Shown: piece by piece, positions 1 to 5,595 of the stretch
Position numbering within the stretch: the first letter of the stretch is position 1
How the letters are laid out: every line of letters starts with the position of its first letter
DNA from: Terriglobia bacterium
GTDB lineage: Bacteria; Acidobacteriota; Terriglobia; UBA7540
Assembly: GCA_020072905.1 (NCBI GenBank)
Contig: JAIQGB010000322.1
Location: forward strand, 1-6,736
Direction: 5' to 3'
DNA: 6,736 bases
Translations under genes and position numbers: made by a program
The notes under the pieces: model-generated
Seen by the model: the letters and a program-made list of their open reading frames with translations, nothing else
Databases searched by the model: none
What the model was told of the DNA's origin: nothing

Positions 1-363
1 GGCGGCGATCACTGTCTTCATCGCGGAAAATCCCGCCCCGCGCTCCGGGGCGAAGAGCGCCTCAAGCACCTTCTCCTGCTCGCTGGGGTCGAGGGCGTTG
101 AGGCAGATCAAGCCCGCTTCCTGAAACGACGCCCCGAAACCGTCAATTTTCTGGAGAGCCACAGCATCGTCAATCTGGAAGACGGTGCCGCTTTTGGAGG
201 GCTGCTTCTCTTCAAAGCGCAACGAAGGCTTGGCACTGAGCCGGTCACCCGCTTGGGAGGAGACAATGAGCCTGACCTCCTGGCCGGTAGCAGGCAGCAA
301 GCTGGACAGCCCGACGAGCAGGAAGGAGACGAACCACCGCCTCATCGTGCGTGGGAAGCTCAT
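1..363 (-). CDS. Secreted GH30-type glycoside hydrolase, copy 1 (partial, N-terminal 121 aa)
   Basis: This is the 5' part of a gene that continues beyond the left edge and is open to base 1. The start at 363 follows a purine-rich GAGGTG a few bases upstream. Residues 1-28 form a clear export signal: Arg residues at 5, 8 and 9, then the hydrophobic FVSFLLVGLSSLL and a likely cleavage near ATGQ. The mature part contains AGDRLSAKPSLRF (38-50), then KIDGFGASFQEAG and NALDPSEQEKVLEALF. These match copy 2 (428-1789) almost position for position, which identifies the family. IDGFGASF is the start of the barrel in family 30 (glucosylceramidase-like) enzymes. The catalytic Glu residues lie outside the window. 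It sits 64 bp behind copy 2 on the same strand, so the two are probably co-transcribed. Expected role: extracytoplasmic cleavage of beta-linked glycans; the substrate cannot be told. Confidence 0.85.
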   Translation of the reverse strand, partial: MSFPRTMRRWFVSFLLVGLSSLLPATGQEVRLIVSSQAGDRLSAKPSLRFEEKQPSKSGTVFQIDDAVALQKIDGFGASFQEAGLICLNALDPSEQEKVLEALFAPERGAGFSAMKTVIAA

Positions 364-427
364 GGGCACCTCGCCTTGCTCTGCAAATCGCGAGACACAA
401 GGTCGAACCGCCGAAGCGGCCAAGCGG

Positions 428-1675
428 TTACGGCTTCCACTCCAGCGTGGTGATGGAGAGCGCGGGCAGCGGTACACTCAGCGAGCGGCCGCCGGCCTCC
501 AGACCGACCGTCGCGTCCGTCTTGCGGCTATTCATGAGTTCCGCAACCATGCCGCCCTCGTGCGCCTTGAAAGTGAGGCATCGGACGCCCTTGATCGCCC
601 CCTTCGTCTCCACCCGCACTGCCCCCGGCCGGACGAACTTGCTGAAGTGGGCGAGATAATAATAAAGCGCCGTATAGGTCACTTGCTTGATTTCACGGTT
701 GATGACCACCACCGGGTGCTGGACGTTCGGGTCGGGATTCCCGTGCACCTCGGAAACCAGCCACGGGCCGCCCTTTTCATCGAGAATCATGTTCCAGTAG
801 ATCCACGCCGAGGCGTAGGCTTCCAGGTCCGAGAAAATCTGATTGCCCCAAAAATCGCCGTCTTCCCAGTCGTAGCGAGGCAGGGGGATGTTCTTCGGCG
901 CGCCCGCTTCGTAGGCCCAGCAGACTTCCGTCATCCAGAGCGGCAGATCGGGGTAGCGGCGGTGGAGCGCCGCCATTTTGGAAAACTGTTTGAAGTCGTA
1001 CCCGTGGTAGGGCATGTTCGCCACGTACTTCCGCGCCGCAGAGTCGTCCAGGAGGATCGGATAGTTCTTAGAGGCATCGGCGCGATCCGGCGCCTCGCTC
1101 AATTGCAATCGGGTCTTCACGCCCTCCTTTCCCAACAACGGCCCCACGTGATTTTTCAGGAGGTCTCGAATCTTCGTGTAAGGGATCTTGGTGTAGATAT
1201 CGGGTTCATTGAAGAGGCTCAGATAGTCGATGATGACCCCGTTCTTTTCGTACTCCTGCAAATACCGAAGGTAGTAGAGCGCGAGCGCGTCGAAGTATTT
1301 GGGATCAACGTCCTGCTTTTCCCGGTCGGTGGGATTGGTGAGCATCCAATCCGGCGGATAATCCATCGGGGCCTGAAGGACGAACTTCCCGTACTTCCTC
1401 GCCCGCTTGATGTAAGTAATCAAGCCGTTCGGGCCGAGGTCCCTGGCGATGGAGAAGTTCTTCATCTCCACATCGCCCGGCGTGTCGTCGTAGGTGTACC
1501 AGGGCCCGGCGGACATGAAATCCGTGCCCGCCAGCGGCGTCTTCATCGCCGTGAAGCCCGCCCCGCGCTCCGGGTCGAACAACGCTTCGAGCACCTTCTC
1601 CTGCTCGGCCGGGTCGAGGGCGCTGATGCAAATCATCCCCGCTTCCAAGAAGGACGCCCCGAAGCCGTCGATCAT
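428..1675 (-). CDS. GH30-type glycoside hydrolase, copy 2 (5'-truncated; homology extends to 1789)
   Basis: The product is a (beta/alpha)8-barrel glycosidase of family 30 (glucosylceramidase-like). Numbering from the Met at 1675: MIDGFGASF (1-9) starts the barrel, FNEP (155-158) carries the likely acid/base Glu157, WMTEVCW (247-253) carries the likely nucleophile Glu250, and WNMILDEKGGP (294-304) is typical of the family. The C-terminal beta-domain follows from about 335. The Met at 1675 is not a convincing start because it lies inside the conserved block. Reading on in frame gives AGDRLSAKPALQF and FQINPGVTEQ up to codon 1787-1789, matching copy 1, and then a stop at 1790-1792. No ATG, GTG or TTG occurs in frame between 1676 and 1789, and there is no signal peptide. 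Catalytic residues are present, but the export signal and about 40 residues are cut off. It is either a truncated, probably cytoplasmic or unstable protein, or a decaying pseudogene. Family assignment is firm; functionality is doubtful. Confidence 0.85.
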   Translation of the reverse strand: MIDGFGASFLEAGMICISALDPAEQEKVLEALFDPERGAGFTAMKTPLAGTDFMSAGPWYTYDDTPGDVEMKNFSIARDLGPNGLITYIKRARKYGKFVLQAPMDYPPDWMLTNPTDREKQDVDPKYFDALALYYLRYLQEYEKNGVIIDYLSLFNEPDIYTKIPYTKIRDLLKNHVGPLLGKEGVKTRLQLSEAPDRADASKNYPILLDDSAARKYVANMPYHGYDFKQFSKMAALHRRYPDLPLWMTEVCWAYEAGAPKNIPLPRYDWEDGDFWGNQIFSDLEAYASAWIYWNMILDEKGGPWLVSEVHGNPDPNVQHPVVVINREIKQVTYTALYYYLAHFSKFVRPGAVRVETKGAIKGVRCLTFKAHEGGMVAELMNSRKTDATVGLEAGGRSLSVPLPALSITTLEWKP

Positions 1676-1758
1676 CTGCTCGGTGACGCCGGGGTTGATC
1701 TGGAACGTTGCGCCCTTCGCCGCGGTCTTCGCCTGGAACTGCAGCGCAGGTTTGGCGC

Positions 1759-1869
1759 TCAGCCGGTCGCCGGCCTTGGAGGAAACGGCTCAGGCACGAC
1801 AGGATGGGCAGAAGGATGCACCGCTGGAACGACCTTGCCGCCGTCGATGGCAAGCTTCTCGTGGCTCAT
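1759..1869 (-). pseudogene. N-terminal remnant resembling a DegT/DnrJ/EryC1/StrS aminotransferase
   Basis: This is a 36-codon reading frame that opens with MSHEKLAIDGGK, ends in EPFPPR-PATG and then meets a stop. The LAIDGGK block followed by PFPP is the usual opening of PLP-dependent DegT/DnrJ/EryC1/StrS sugar aminotransferases (normally about 370-430 aa). Everything after this short piece is missing; the downstream DNA is the body of GH30 copy 2 in a different frame. A strong Shine-Dalgarno (1874-1881) precedes the ATG, so the start is probably genuine. The identification rests on one short motif. An alternative in the third frame (ATG at 1853) gives a weak signal-peptide-like stretch containing CILLPILSCL, which would need a frameshift to join the glycosidase. 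Confidence 0.5.
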
Positions 1870-1873
1870 GGAT

Positions 1874-1881
1874 TCACCTCC
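1874..1881 (-). promoter_or_regulatory. Strong Shine-Dalgarno for the remnant at 1869
   Basis: On the minus strand the sequence reads GGAGGTGA, then four bases, then ATG. This near-complete anti-16S match is the best ribosome-binding site in the window. It shows that translation really starts at 1869, in a frame that ends after 36 codons and does not enter the glycosidase. Confidence 0.7.
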
Positions 1882-2039
1882 AGGGCGTGAACACTGCCAG
1901 CCCCGGGACAACGCTCCTGCCGGCTCTACAACTCGTCGCGCTTTCTGTCCGTCCGCAGGGCGGGCGCGGGTTCCGAGCGGCCAAGATTAGCTCCAAACCC
2001 GCCGCTTGTCACTCCTTCTCGTGAATCCCGCACGCCCTG
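1882..2039. other. Divergent intergenic region
   Basis: This segment lies between the minus-strand aminotransferase/glycosidase unit and the plus-strand zinc-ribbon gene. It must hold the promoter for the minus-strand unit, but I see no -35/-10 pair good enough to call. No hairpin, repeat or RNA gene is visible. Confidence 0.5.
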
Positions 2040-2048
2040 TGATATAAA
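2040..2048 (+). promoter_or_regulatory. Extended -10 promoter for the small zinc-ribbon gene
   Basis: TGATATAAA fits the extended -10 pattern TGn-TATAAT, with the hexamer TATAAA at 2043-2048. No good -35 lies 16-18 bases upstream, as is common for extended -10 promoters. It would give a leader of about 22-25 bases ahead of the ATG at 2078. Confidence 0.5.
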
Positions 2049-2077
2049 CGGCTGACTCTGCGCATTGAGGGGCAGAA

Positions 2078-2299
2078 ATGCACTGCTGCGCTCAATTGGA
2101 CGAAGCGATCGAGCGGGGCTCGCTCTATTGCGGGCAGAAGAGCCGCATTGACGACGGCCGGATCCTGAACGACCTCGACACGGATTACTTTATCCGCTCG
2201 GCGTCCGGCCGCGGATACGACTACCTCGGCATCAATTACTGCCCGTTTTGCGGACGAGTCATCGGGCGCGGCCTCTGGATGGCGGAGAAAAAGAAATAG
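2078..2299 (+). CDS. Small zinc-ribbon-like protein, 73 aa, unknown function
   Basis: This is a short cytoplasmic protein with no signal peptide or membrane segment. Cysteines occur at 3, 4 and 18, and a C-terminal knuckle CPFCGR spans 55-60, so a zinc ribbon built from the N-terminal Cys residues and the CPFC pair is likely. The central part, with DDGRILNDLDTDYF, is the kind of conserved core seen in small uncharacterised bacterial and phage proteins; no function is known to me. The start is supported by GAGGGG at 2067-2072, five bases before the ATG, and by an extended -10 promoter upstream. It stands alone and converges with the minus-strand gene ending at 2342. The opposite-strand frame over the same bases lacks any recognisable features. 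Confidence 0.75.
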   Translation: MHCCAQLDEAIERGSLYCGQKSRIDDGRILNDLDTDYFIRSASGRGYDYLGINYCPFCGRVIGRGLWMAEKKK

Positions 2300-2326
2300 C
2301 GGCCCAGCGCAGGGCTTGCGCGGGCC
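2284..2326 (-). terminator. Rho-independent terminator of the 221-aa gene (overlaps the convergent gene end)
   Basis: Stem arms are GGCCC (2301-2305) with GGGCC (2322-2326), and GCGC (2307-2310) with GCGC (2318-2321); there is a single bulged base at 2306 and a 7-base loop. On the minus strand the hairpin is followed by the T-rich run GCTATTTCTTTTTCTCC, which fits an intrinsic terminator 15 bases after the stop at 2342. On the plus strand no T-run follows, so termination there would be weaker. The T-rich part overlaps the Lys-rich C-terminus of the 73-aa gene. Confidence 0.6.
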
Positions 2327-2341
2327 ACGGTTCAGCCCCAC

Positions 2342-3007
2342 CTATTCAAAGCGGATTTCCTTGAGGCGGTTGAGCGGCACGAAGAAGTCGAACACCTCTT
2401 TGCTCGCCGGGTCGTACCGATCCGTGATGCCCAGGAGGCGAGTCTCGGCGGGCTTGTCCGTGGGCATCAGAAAATGTGCTTGGACCGTCTTGCCGGTCCG
2501 CAGGGTAAGCTGCATCATGCCTTGCTGGAATTCAACCCGCTCGATTTTGGAGAACTCCAGTTCATCGGCCCCGCCGCCCTCAATCGTGATGGGAAAAGTC
2601 GTCCTTGCCGGCACAGACTCCAGCAGTGAGCCGCGCCCGCCAGGCGGATAGAAATCGAGATAGGCATCGTAGAGAGTGGTGGTCTTCCCGTCCAAATCGG
2701 TGACCACGGCCGCGTATCCGAAGCGTCTCCAGATCTTGATAATTTGCGCGCGCTCCTCCGGCTTGCTGTACACGATGTGGTAGTCCAGCGCGCCGCGGCT
2801 CACCCGGACTTTCTCCACGCGCCGTTCCTTCAGCTCGAAGTGCTTGTAGAGGATGGAGGAGGAATCCTCTTCCACCACGATGGCGTCGCGAAGAATGACC
2901 ACCTGCCTGCCCTGCGGATCGGTCTGAAGCAGGGTGTCGGCCGCGAGCGGGCTCATGCCCCAGGCGACGGCGATGAGGAGCCCCAGAAACGGCTTGGCGT
3001 TGATCAT
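2342..3007 (-). CDS. Exported protein of unknown function, 221 aa
   Basis: Residues 1-23 form a signal peptide (Lys5, hydrophobic FLGLLIAVAWGM, cleavage at PLAA before DTLL). No other membrane segment is seen, so the protein is probably periplasmic or secreted. The mature part is beta-rich and starts with a short segment containing GRQVVILRDAIVV (33-45). Two similar units follow: EFSKIERVEF (151-160) and VPLNRLKEIRFE (210-221), the C-terminal one ending the protein. Such I-x-x-I-x-F strands recur in repeat-like beta domains, but I recognise no named family. There is no purine-rich ribosome-binding site before the ATG, and a terminator hairpin sits 11 bases upstream. It lies 69 bp behind the TPR gene, which is also exported, so they may share a context. 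No catalytic motif is seen. Confidence 0.75.
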   Translation of the reverse strand: MINAKPFLGLLIAVAWGMSPLAADTLLQTDPQGRQVVILRDAIVVEEDSSSILYKHFELKERRVEKVRVSRGALDYHIVYSKPEERAQIIKIWRRFGYAAVVTDLDGKTTTLYDAYLDFYPPGGRGSLLESVPARTTFPITIEGGGADELEFSKIERVEFQQGMMQLTLRTGKTVQAHFLMPTDKPAETRLLGITDRYDPASKEVFDFFVPLNRLKEIRFE

Positions 3008-3017
3008 AGCAAGGCCA

Positions 3018-3056
3018 CAAAAAAGCCCCGCGCCAGGTGCTCCTTGCCGCGGGGCT
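3018..3056 (-). terminator. Rho-independent terminator after the TPR gene
   Basis: A perfect 9-bp stem (AGCCCCGCG at 3024-3032 with CGCGGGGCT at 3048-3056) has a 15-base loop and is followed on the minus strand by six T residues (3019-3024). It begins 21 bases past the stop of the TPR gene at 3077. The end of the T-run is only 11 bases before the ATG of the next gene (3007). It could therefore act as a partial terminator or attenuator between the two genes. Confidence 0.85.
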
Positions 3057-3076
3057 CTTGCCTTCAGAAGCCGAGG

Positions 3077-4156
3077 CTAACCCTTCTTTTTCTTCTGAGA
3101 CTTGTATTGCGTCTGAACCTGGCCCTGAACCGTCTGCAGCAACTGCTGCGCGGCGGCAGCGTTCTTTCCGTTGGGCTCGAGTTTCAAGTAGGTCTCCAGC
3201 GCTTCGACAGTCCCGGGGACGGCGACAATCTTTCCGTCCGGGGTCATCGTGGCTTTCCCGATCAGCGCCTGGCCAAGGTAGAAATAGGCATCCGCGTAAT
3301 TGGCGTCGATTTCTGTGGCTTTCTTGAGCGCCTCAGCGGCTTCGTCCATCTTGCCCTGGTTGTACATCACGGCGCCGTAGTTGAAGTAGTACTTGGAGGC
3401 CTGCGTGGGGTCCATCTCCGCGGCTTTCTTAAATTCGGCAGCCGCCTCGGGGACCTTGCCCATTTCGGCGTAAACGTTGCCGAGGTTGTTATGGAGTGTA
3501 GCGTCGTCCGGCCGGGCCGCAATGGCTTTCTGATAGTTCTCGACGGCCTTGGGATACTGGTGCGCTTTCTGGTAGCTCTCACCCAGTTTGGCGAGGACGA
3601 TCGGAAGATTCTTCTCCTTGGCGAGAGGCAACGCCTGCTCGTACATGGCGGCCGCTTCGTCGTACTTCTTCGCCTCCATCAACGCATTCCCCTGGTCGAA
3701 CGTCTGCTTCAACCCGGTGAACTGCTTCGTATCGTTTTCTTGTTGTTCTTGTTGCTTTTTCAATTCGGGATTGGTTTCGAGCTGCTTTTGACGCTCCACC
3801 GCCGCATGAGCCTTTTCCTTCGCCATGTCGAAGTCCAGTTGCGTAGGATCACCCATGCCGACGTGGGTGCTCAGGTAAACGACGTCGCGGCCATTGGGAT
3901 CCTGCAGCGTGACCCTGTAATTGCCGAGGGGCAAACCGATATAGATGTACTCGCCTCTTTTGTTGGTTTTGACGCTGTAAACTCCCTTGATGTCCTGGCG
4001 CTCGATCTTGAGGTTGTACTTCGCCAACGGCTGCCCGTCCTCGCCGGTGGCTTTGCCGGTCAAGCCGCCCGTCTGCGCGTACGCAGATTCAACGCCGGCG
4101 AGAACGCCGACCACCACGGCGAATCCCAACACTTTGCGCAAAATGGAAAGCGACAT
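3077..4156 (-). CDS. Exported TPR protein with N-terminal carboxypeptidase-regulatory-like domain, 359 aa
   Basis: A signal peptide spans 1-27 (Arg7, Lys8, hydrophobic VLGFAVVVGVLAG, cleavage AYA before Gln28). Residues 29-110 form a carboxypeptidase-regulatory-like beta-sandwich: GLTGKATGEDGQPL, the TNKRGEYIYIGLPLGNYRV turn, and a final strand near QLDFDM. A Lys/Gln/Glu-rich, probably coiled, linker follows (111-145). At least four TPR units cover about 152-330; clear ones are around LGESYQKAHQYPKAVENYQKA, LGNVYAEMGKVPEAAAEFKKA and YGAVMYNQGKMDEAAEALKKA. The C-terminus is QKKKKG. TPR arrays bind proteins, so a scaffold or assembly role at the envelope is expected; the partner is unknown. The start follows GGAGGG with five bases of spacing, and a promoter lies about 32 bases upstream. 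The gene is bounded by its own promoter and terminator. This domain pairing is common in acidobacteria (general knowledge). Confidence 0.88.
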   Translation of the reverse strand: MSLSILRKVLGFAVVVGVLAGVESAYAQTGGLTGKATGEDGQPLAKYNLKIERQDIKGVYSVKTNKRGEYIYIGLPLGNYRVTLQDPNGRDVVYLSTHVGMGDPTQLDFDMAKEKAHAAVERQKQLETNPELKKQQEQQENDTKQFTGLKQTFDQGNALMEAKKYDEAAAMYEQALPLAKEKNLPIVLAKLGESYQKAHQYPKAVENYQKAIAARPDDATLHNNLGNVYAEMGKVPEAAAEFKKAAEMDPTQASKYYFNYGAVMYNQGKMDEAAEALKKATEIDANYADAYFYLGQALIGKATMTPDGKIVAVPGTVEALETYLKLEPNGKNAAAAQQLLQTVQGQVQTQYKSQKKKKG

Positions 4157-4188
4157 AATTTCCCTCCGCTATTTCTGCACTCTCCCCT

Positions 4189-4218
4189 ATTCTAGCTTCA
4201 ATTGGGATGTGGACTCAA
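4189..4218 (-). promoter_or_regulatory. Sigma-70-type promoter of the TPR gene
   Basis: On the minus strand TTGAGT (4213-4218) and TAGAAT (4189-4194) are separated by 18 bases, matching the consensus at 4 of 6 and 5 of 6 positions. Transcription would start about 25 bases before the ATG at 4156, with the GGAGGG ribosome-binding site in the leader. Confidence 0.5.
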
Positions 4219-4234
4219 CAACATTGGTTTGCCG

Positions 4235-4263
4235 TTTTTAGTGCAGATGAAGACCGGCGTCAA
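4235..4263 (-). promoter_or_regulatory. Possible second, upstream promoter of the TPR gene
   Basis: TTGACG (4258-4263) and TAAAAA (4235-4240) are separated by 17 bases on the minus strand. The -35 is a 5 of 6 match and the -10 only 4 of 6. It may be a weaker promoter in tandem with the one nearer the gene, or chance. Confidence 0.3.
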
Positions 4264-4309
4264 CAAGAAATTGCACGCTGGCCGGGAGGATTGGAAGACC
4301 GTCACGCTT

Positions 4310-5011
4310 CTAGGGTTGAGCGCTCTTCCCGCGGAGATAACTCGGCCGCACAGCGTAAGGGAGCGGGTCCACAAGGCCGGCTTCTGCGAAGGCCCGCAGG
4401 CGGAGCGCGCAACTATCGCAGACCCCGCAGGCAAGTTCCTCGCCTTGATAGCACGACCAGGTCAGGTGCAACGGGGCGCCCAACTCGATCCCCCGCCGCA
4501 CGATCTCGCTCTTGCGCATGTGAATCACCGGCGTGACGATTTCCAGTAGCGTTTCCGGCTTGGTTCCCGCCACGATGAGGCGGTTAAAAGCCGCATAATA
4601 CTCGGGCCGGCAATCGGGATAGCCCGAGCTGTCCTCCGCGACCGCGCCGATGAAAATCTTGCGCGCCCCCAGCACTTCGCCCCACGAAACGGCGATGGAG
4701 AGAAAATGCGCATTGCGGAATGGAACGTAACTGGAAGGAATGCCCTGGCGATCGAGATTCGCCGGCTCGACCTCGATACGAGCGTCGGTGAGACTCGAAC
4801 CGCCAATCTGGCGCAGATGCTCGAGCCGGCACACCAGACGGCGCTCTGCCTGGTAGAAGTCCGCCAGAGCGTGGAAGGATTTGAGCTCGCGCTGCTCGGT
4901 CCGCTGCCCGTAAGCGACGTGTAACATGGCCAGGCGGTGATCCTCGCTCGCGATCGCCGTGGTCACACAACTGTCCATGCCGCCGCTGGCCAGCACGACT
5001 ACGAGCGGCAT
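4310..5011 (-). CDS. queC: 7-cyano-7-deazaguanine (preQ0) synthase QueC
   Basis: QueC converts 7-carboxy-7-deazaguanine to preQ0 with ATP and ammonia, in the cytoplasm, on the route to queuosine. Numbering from the Met at 5011 (233 aa; family about 220-240): the PP-loop SGGMDS is at 9-14, YVPFRNAHFLSIA at 95-107 and EDSSGYPDCRPEYYAAFN at 126-143. The zinc-binding cysteines are at 187, 195, 198 and 201 in SCYQ and CGVCDSC. All key motifs are intact. An in-frame ATG at 5059 would add 16 residues. I prefer 5011 because PLVVVLASGG then sits where QueC proteins begin, and the extra codons lie over a 7-bp repeat (5018-5052). Neither start has a strong ribosome-binding site. queE lies upstream on the same strand, separated by an unrelated 154-aa gene. 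No queD is in the window. Confidence 0.93.
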   Translation of the reverse strand: MPLVVVLASGGMDSCVTTAIASEDHRLAMLHVAYGQRTEQRELKSFHALADFYQAERRLVCRLEHLRQIGGSSLTDARIEVEPANLDRQGIPSSYVPFRNAHFLSIAVSWGEVLGARKIFIGAVAEDSSGYPDCRPEYYAAFNRLIVAGTKPETLLEIVTPVIHMRKSEIVRRGIELGAPLHLTWSCYQGEELACGVCDSCALRLRAFAEAGLVDPLPYAVRPSYLRGKSAQP

Positions 5012-5017
5012 CTCTGT

Positions 5018-5052
5018 AGTCCGTGGTCCTTTGTCCGTCGCCTCTTGCCTAT
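5018..5052. repeat. 7-bp periodic repeat at the 5' end of queC
   Basis: Three clear heptads (AGTCCGT, GGTCCTT, TGTCCGT at 5018-5038) share the pattern xGTCCxT. They are followed by two degenerate units (CGCCTCT, TGCCTAT). It lies between the 154-aa gene's stop and the preferred queC start. Heptameric intergenic repeats of this kind are known from cyanobacteria (short tandemly repeated repetitive sequences), and I believe similar ones occur in acidobacteria. Confidence 0.55.
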
Positions 5053-5071
5053 CACTCATTTTGGTGGAGCC

Positions 5072-5536
5072 CTACGTTTCCGGCCCCTCACTCAATGCGG
5101 GGAACCACTCCTTTCGCCCCGCTGGGAGCTCCGACAGAAACCACTGAAGCGTGACCCACAATTCCGACAGTATCTTGGAATGTTCCCAATTCTTCTGCAT
5201 TCCCAGTCTTGCGTACGTGAGGTGTGCTGCTAGTTTGTTCGCTCTCTTTCGTGCATCTATCAGGAGTTCCGTCATTCCCGGACGGGGCTGGTTCCATTTG
5301 GCCGGCTCACCAATATAGTGGTCTGCAATTATGTCATCAGGTTTTATGTTGGCTGGTGGGTACAGGAAGTCAATCAAGTTTCGAACATGGAGAACGAAGC
5401 TCTCCAAAAAAGCGTTGTCGGCTTCGATGTCTTGCGGCGAACTTCCGCCAATTAAGGGAGCCATGGCCTTCAGCATTAGAATTTCGTAATCCACATGGGT
5501 GGCGCCCTCGCGAAGTTCTTTTTCAGTCCTCTTCAT
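5072..5536 (-). CDS. Uncharacterised 154-aa helical protein with RX6H motif, between queE and queC
   Basis: I do not recognise a named function. The protein is soluble and mostly helical, with no signal peptide or membrane segment. Conserved-looking blocks are NAFLESFVLHVRNLIDFLYP (41-60), DDIIADHYI (67-75) and ARKRANKLAAHLTYARL (95-111), then Trp-rich helices WEHSKILSELW and LQWFL (117-134). This layout resembles a widespread family of small hypothetical proteins with an H-x-R-N-L-x-D-F helix and an AHLTY motif. Arg98-x6-His105 fits the RX4-6H pattern of HEPN RNases, but the rest of a HEPN fold cannot be confirmed by eye. Three sample lines inside it count 27, 31 and 27 G+C per 60 bases, against 40 per 60 inside queC, so it looks acquired. 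It is bracketed by heptad repeats. Start at 5536 has only a weak GGAAG upstream. Confidence 0.75.
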   Translation of the reverse strand: MKRTEKELREGATHVDYEILMLKAMAPLIGGSSPQDIEADNAFLESFVLHVRNLIDFLYPPANIKPDDIIADHYIGEPAKWNQPRPGMTELLIDARKRANKLAAHLTYARLGMQKNWEHSKILSELWVTLQWFLSELPAGRKEWFPALSEGPET

Positions 5537-5560
5537 CCCTGTCTTCCCGGAACGATGCTA

Positions 5561-5588
5561 CTGCATTCTGCATCCTGCATTCTGCCTA
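5561..5588. repeat. 7-bp tandem repeat between queE and the 154-aa gene
   Basis: Four consecutive heptads, CTGCATT, CTGCATC, CTGCATT and CTGCCTA, start 24 bases upstream of the 154-aa gene and end 7 bases past the queE stop. The unit differs from that of the repeat at 5018-5052, but the period is the same. Confidence 0.7.
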
Positions 5589-5595
5589 CCACCAC

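Noticed and set aside
1305..1853. 182-codon minus-strand frame with a weakly signal-peptide-like start
   Set aside because: Most of it is the out-of-frame reading of GH30 copy 2. Its first 25 residues are mildly hydrophobic but have no own Shine-Dalgarno; kept only as an alternative explanation for the copy 2 N-terminus.
185..1990. 601-codon plus-strand open frame
   Set aside because: It lies antisense to the two GH30 genes, whose minus-strand translations carry clear family motifs. Its product is Arg/His/Val-rich without domains, as expected for a shadow of GC-rich coding DNA.
2009..2341. 110-codon minus-strand frame
   Set aside because: It is antisense to the zinc-ribbon gene, which has a better start, promoter and recognisable Cys motif.
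2744..4195. 483-codon plus-strand open frame
   Set aside because: It is antisense to the TPR gene and the 221-aa gene. Its composition reflects the reverse complement of those genes, and no motif or ribosome-binding site supports it.
5018..5588. Possible CRISPR or mobile-element ends
   Set aside because: The repeats are 7-bp tandem units without spacers. No inverted terminal repeats, target duplication, transposase or Cas gene is visible.
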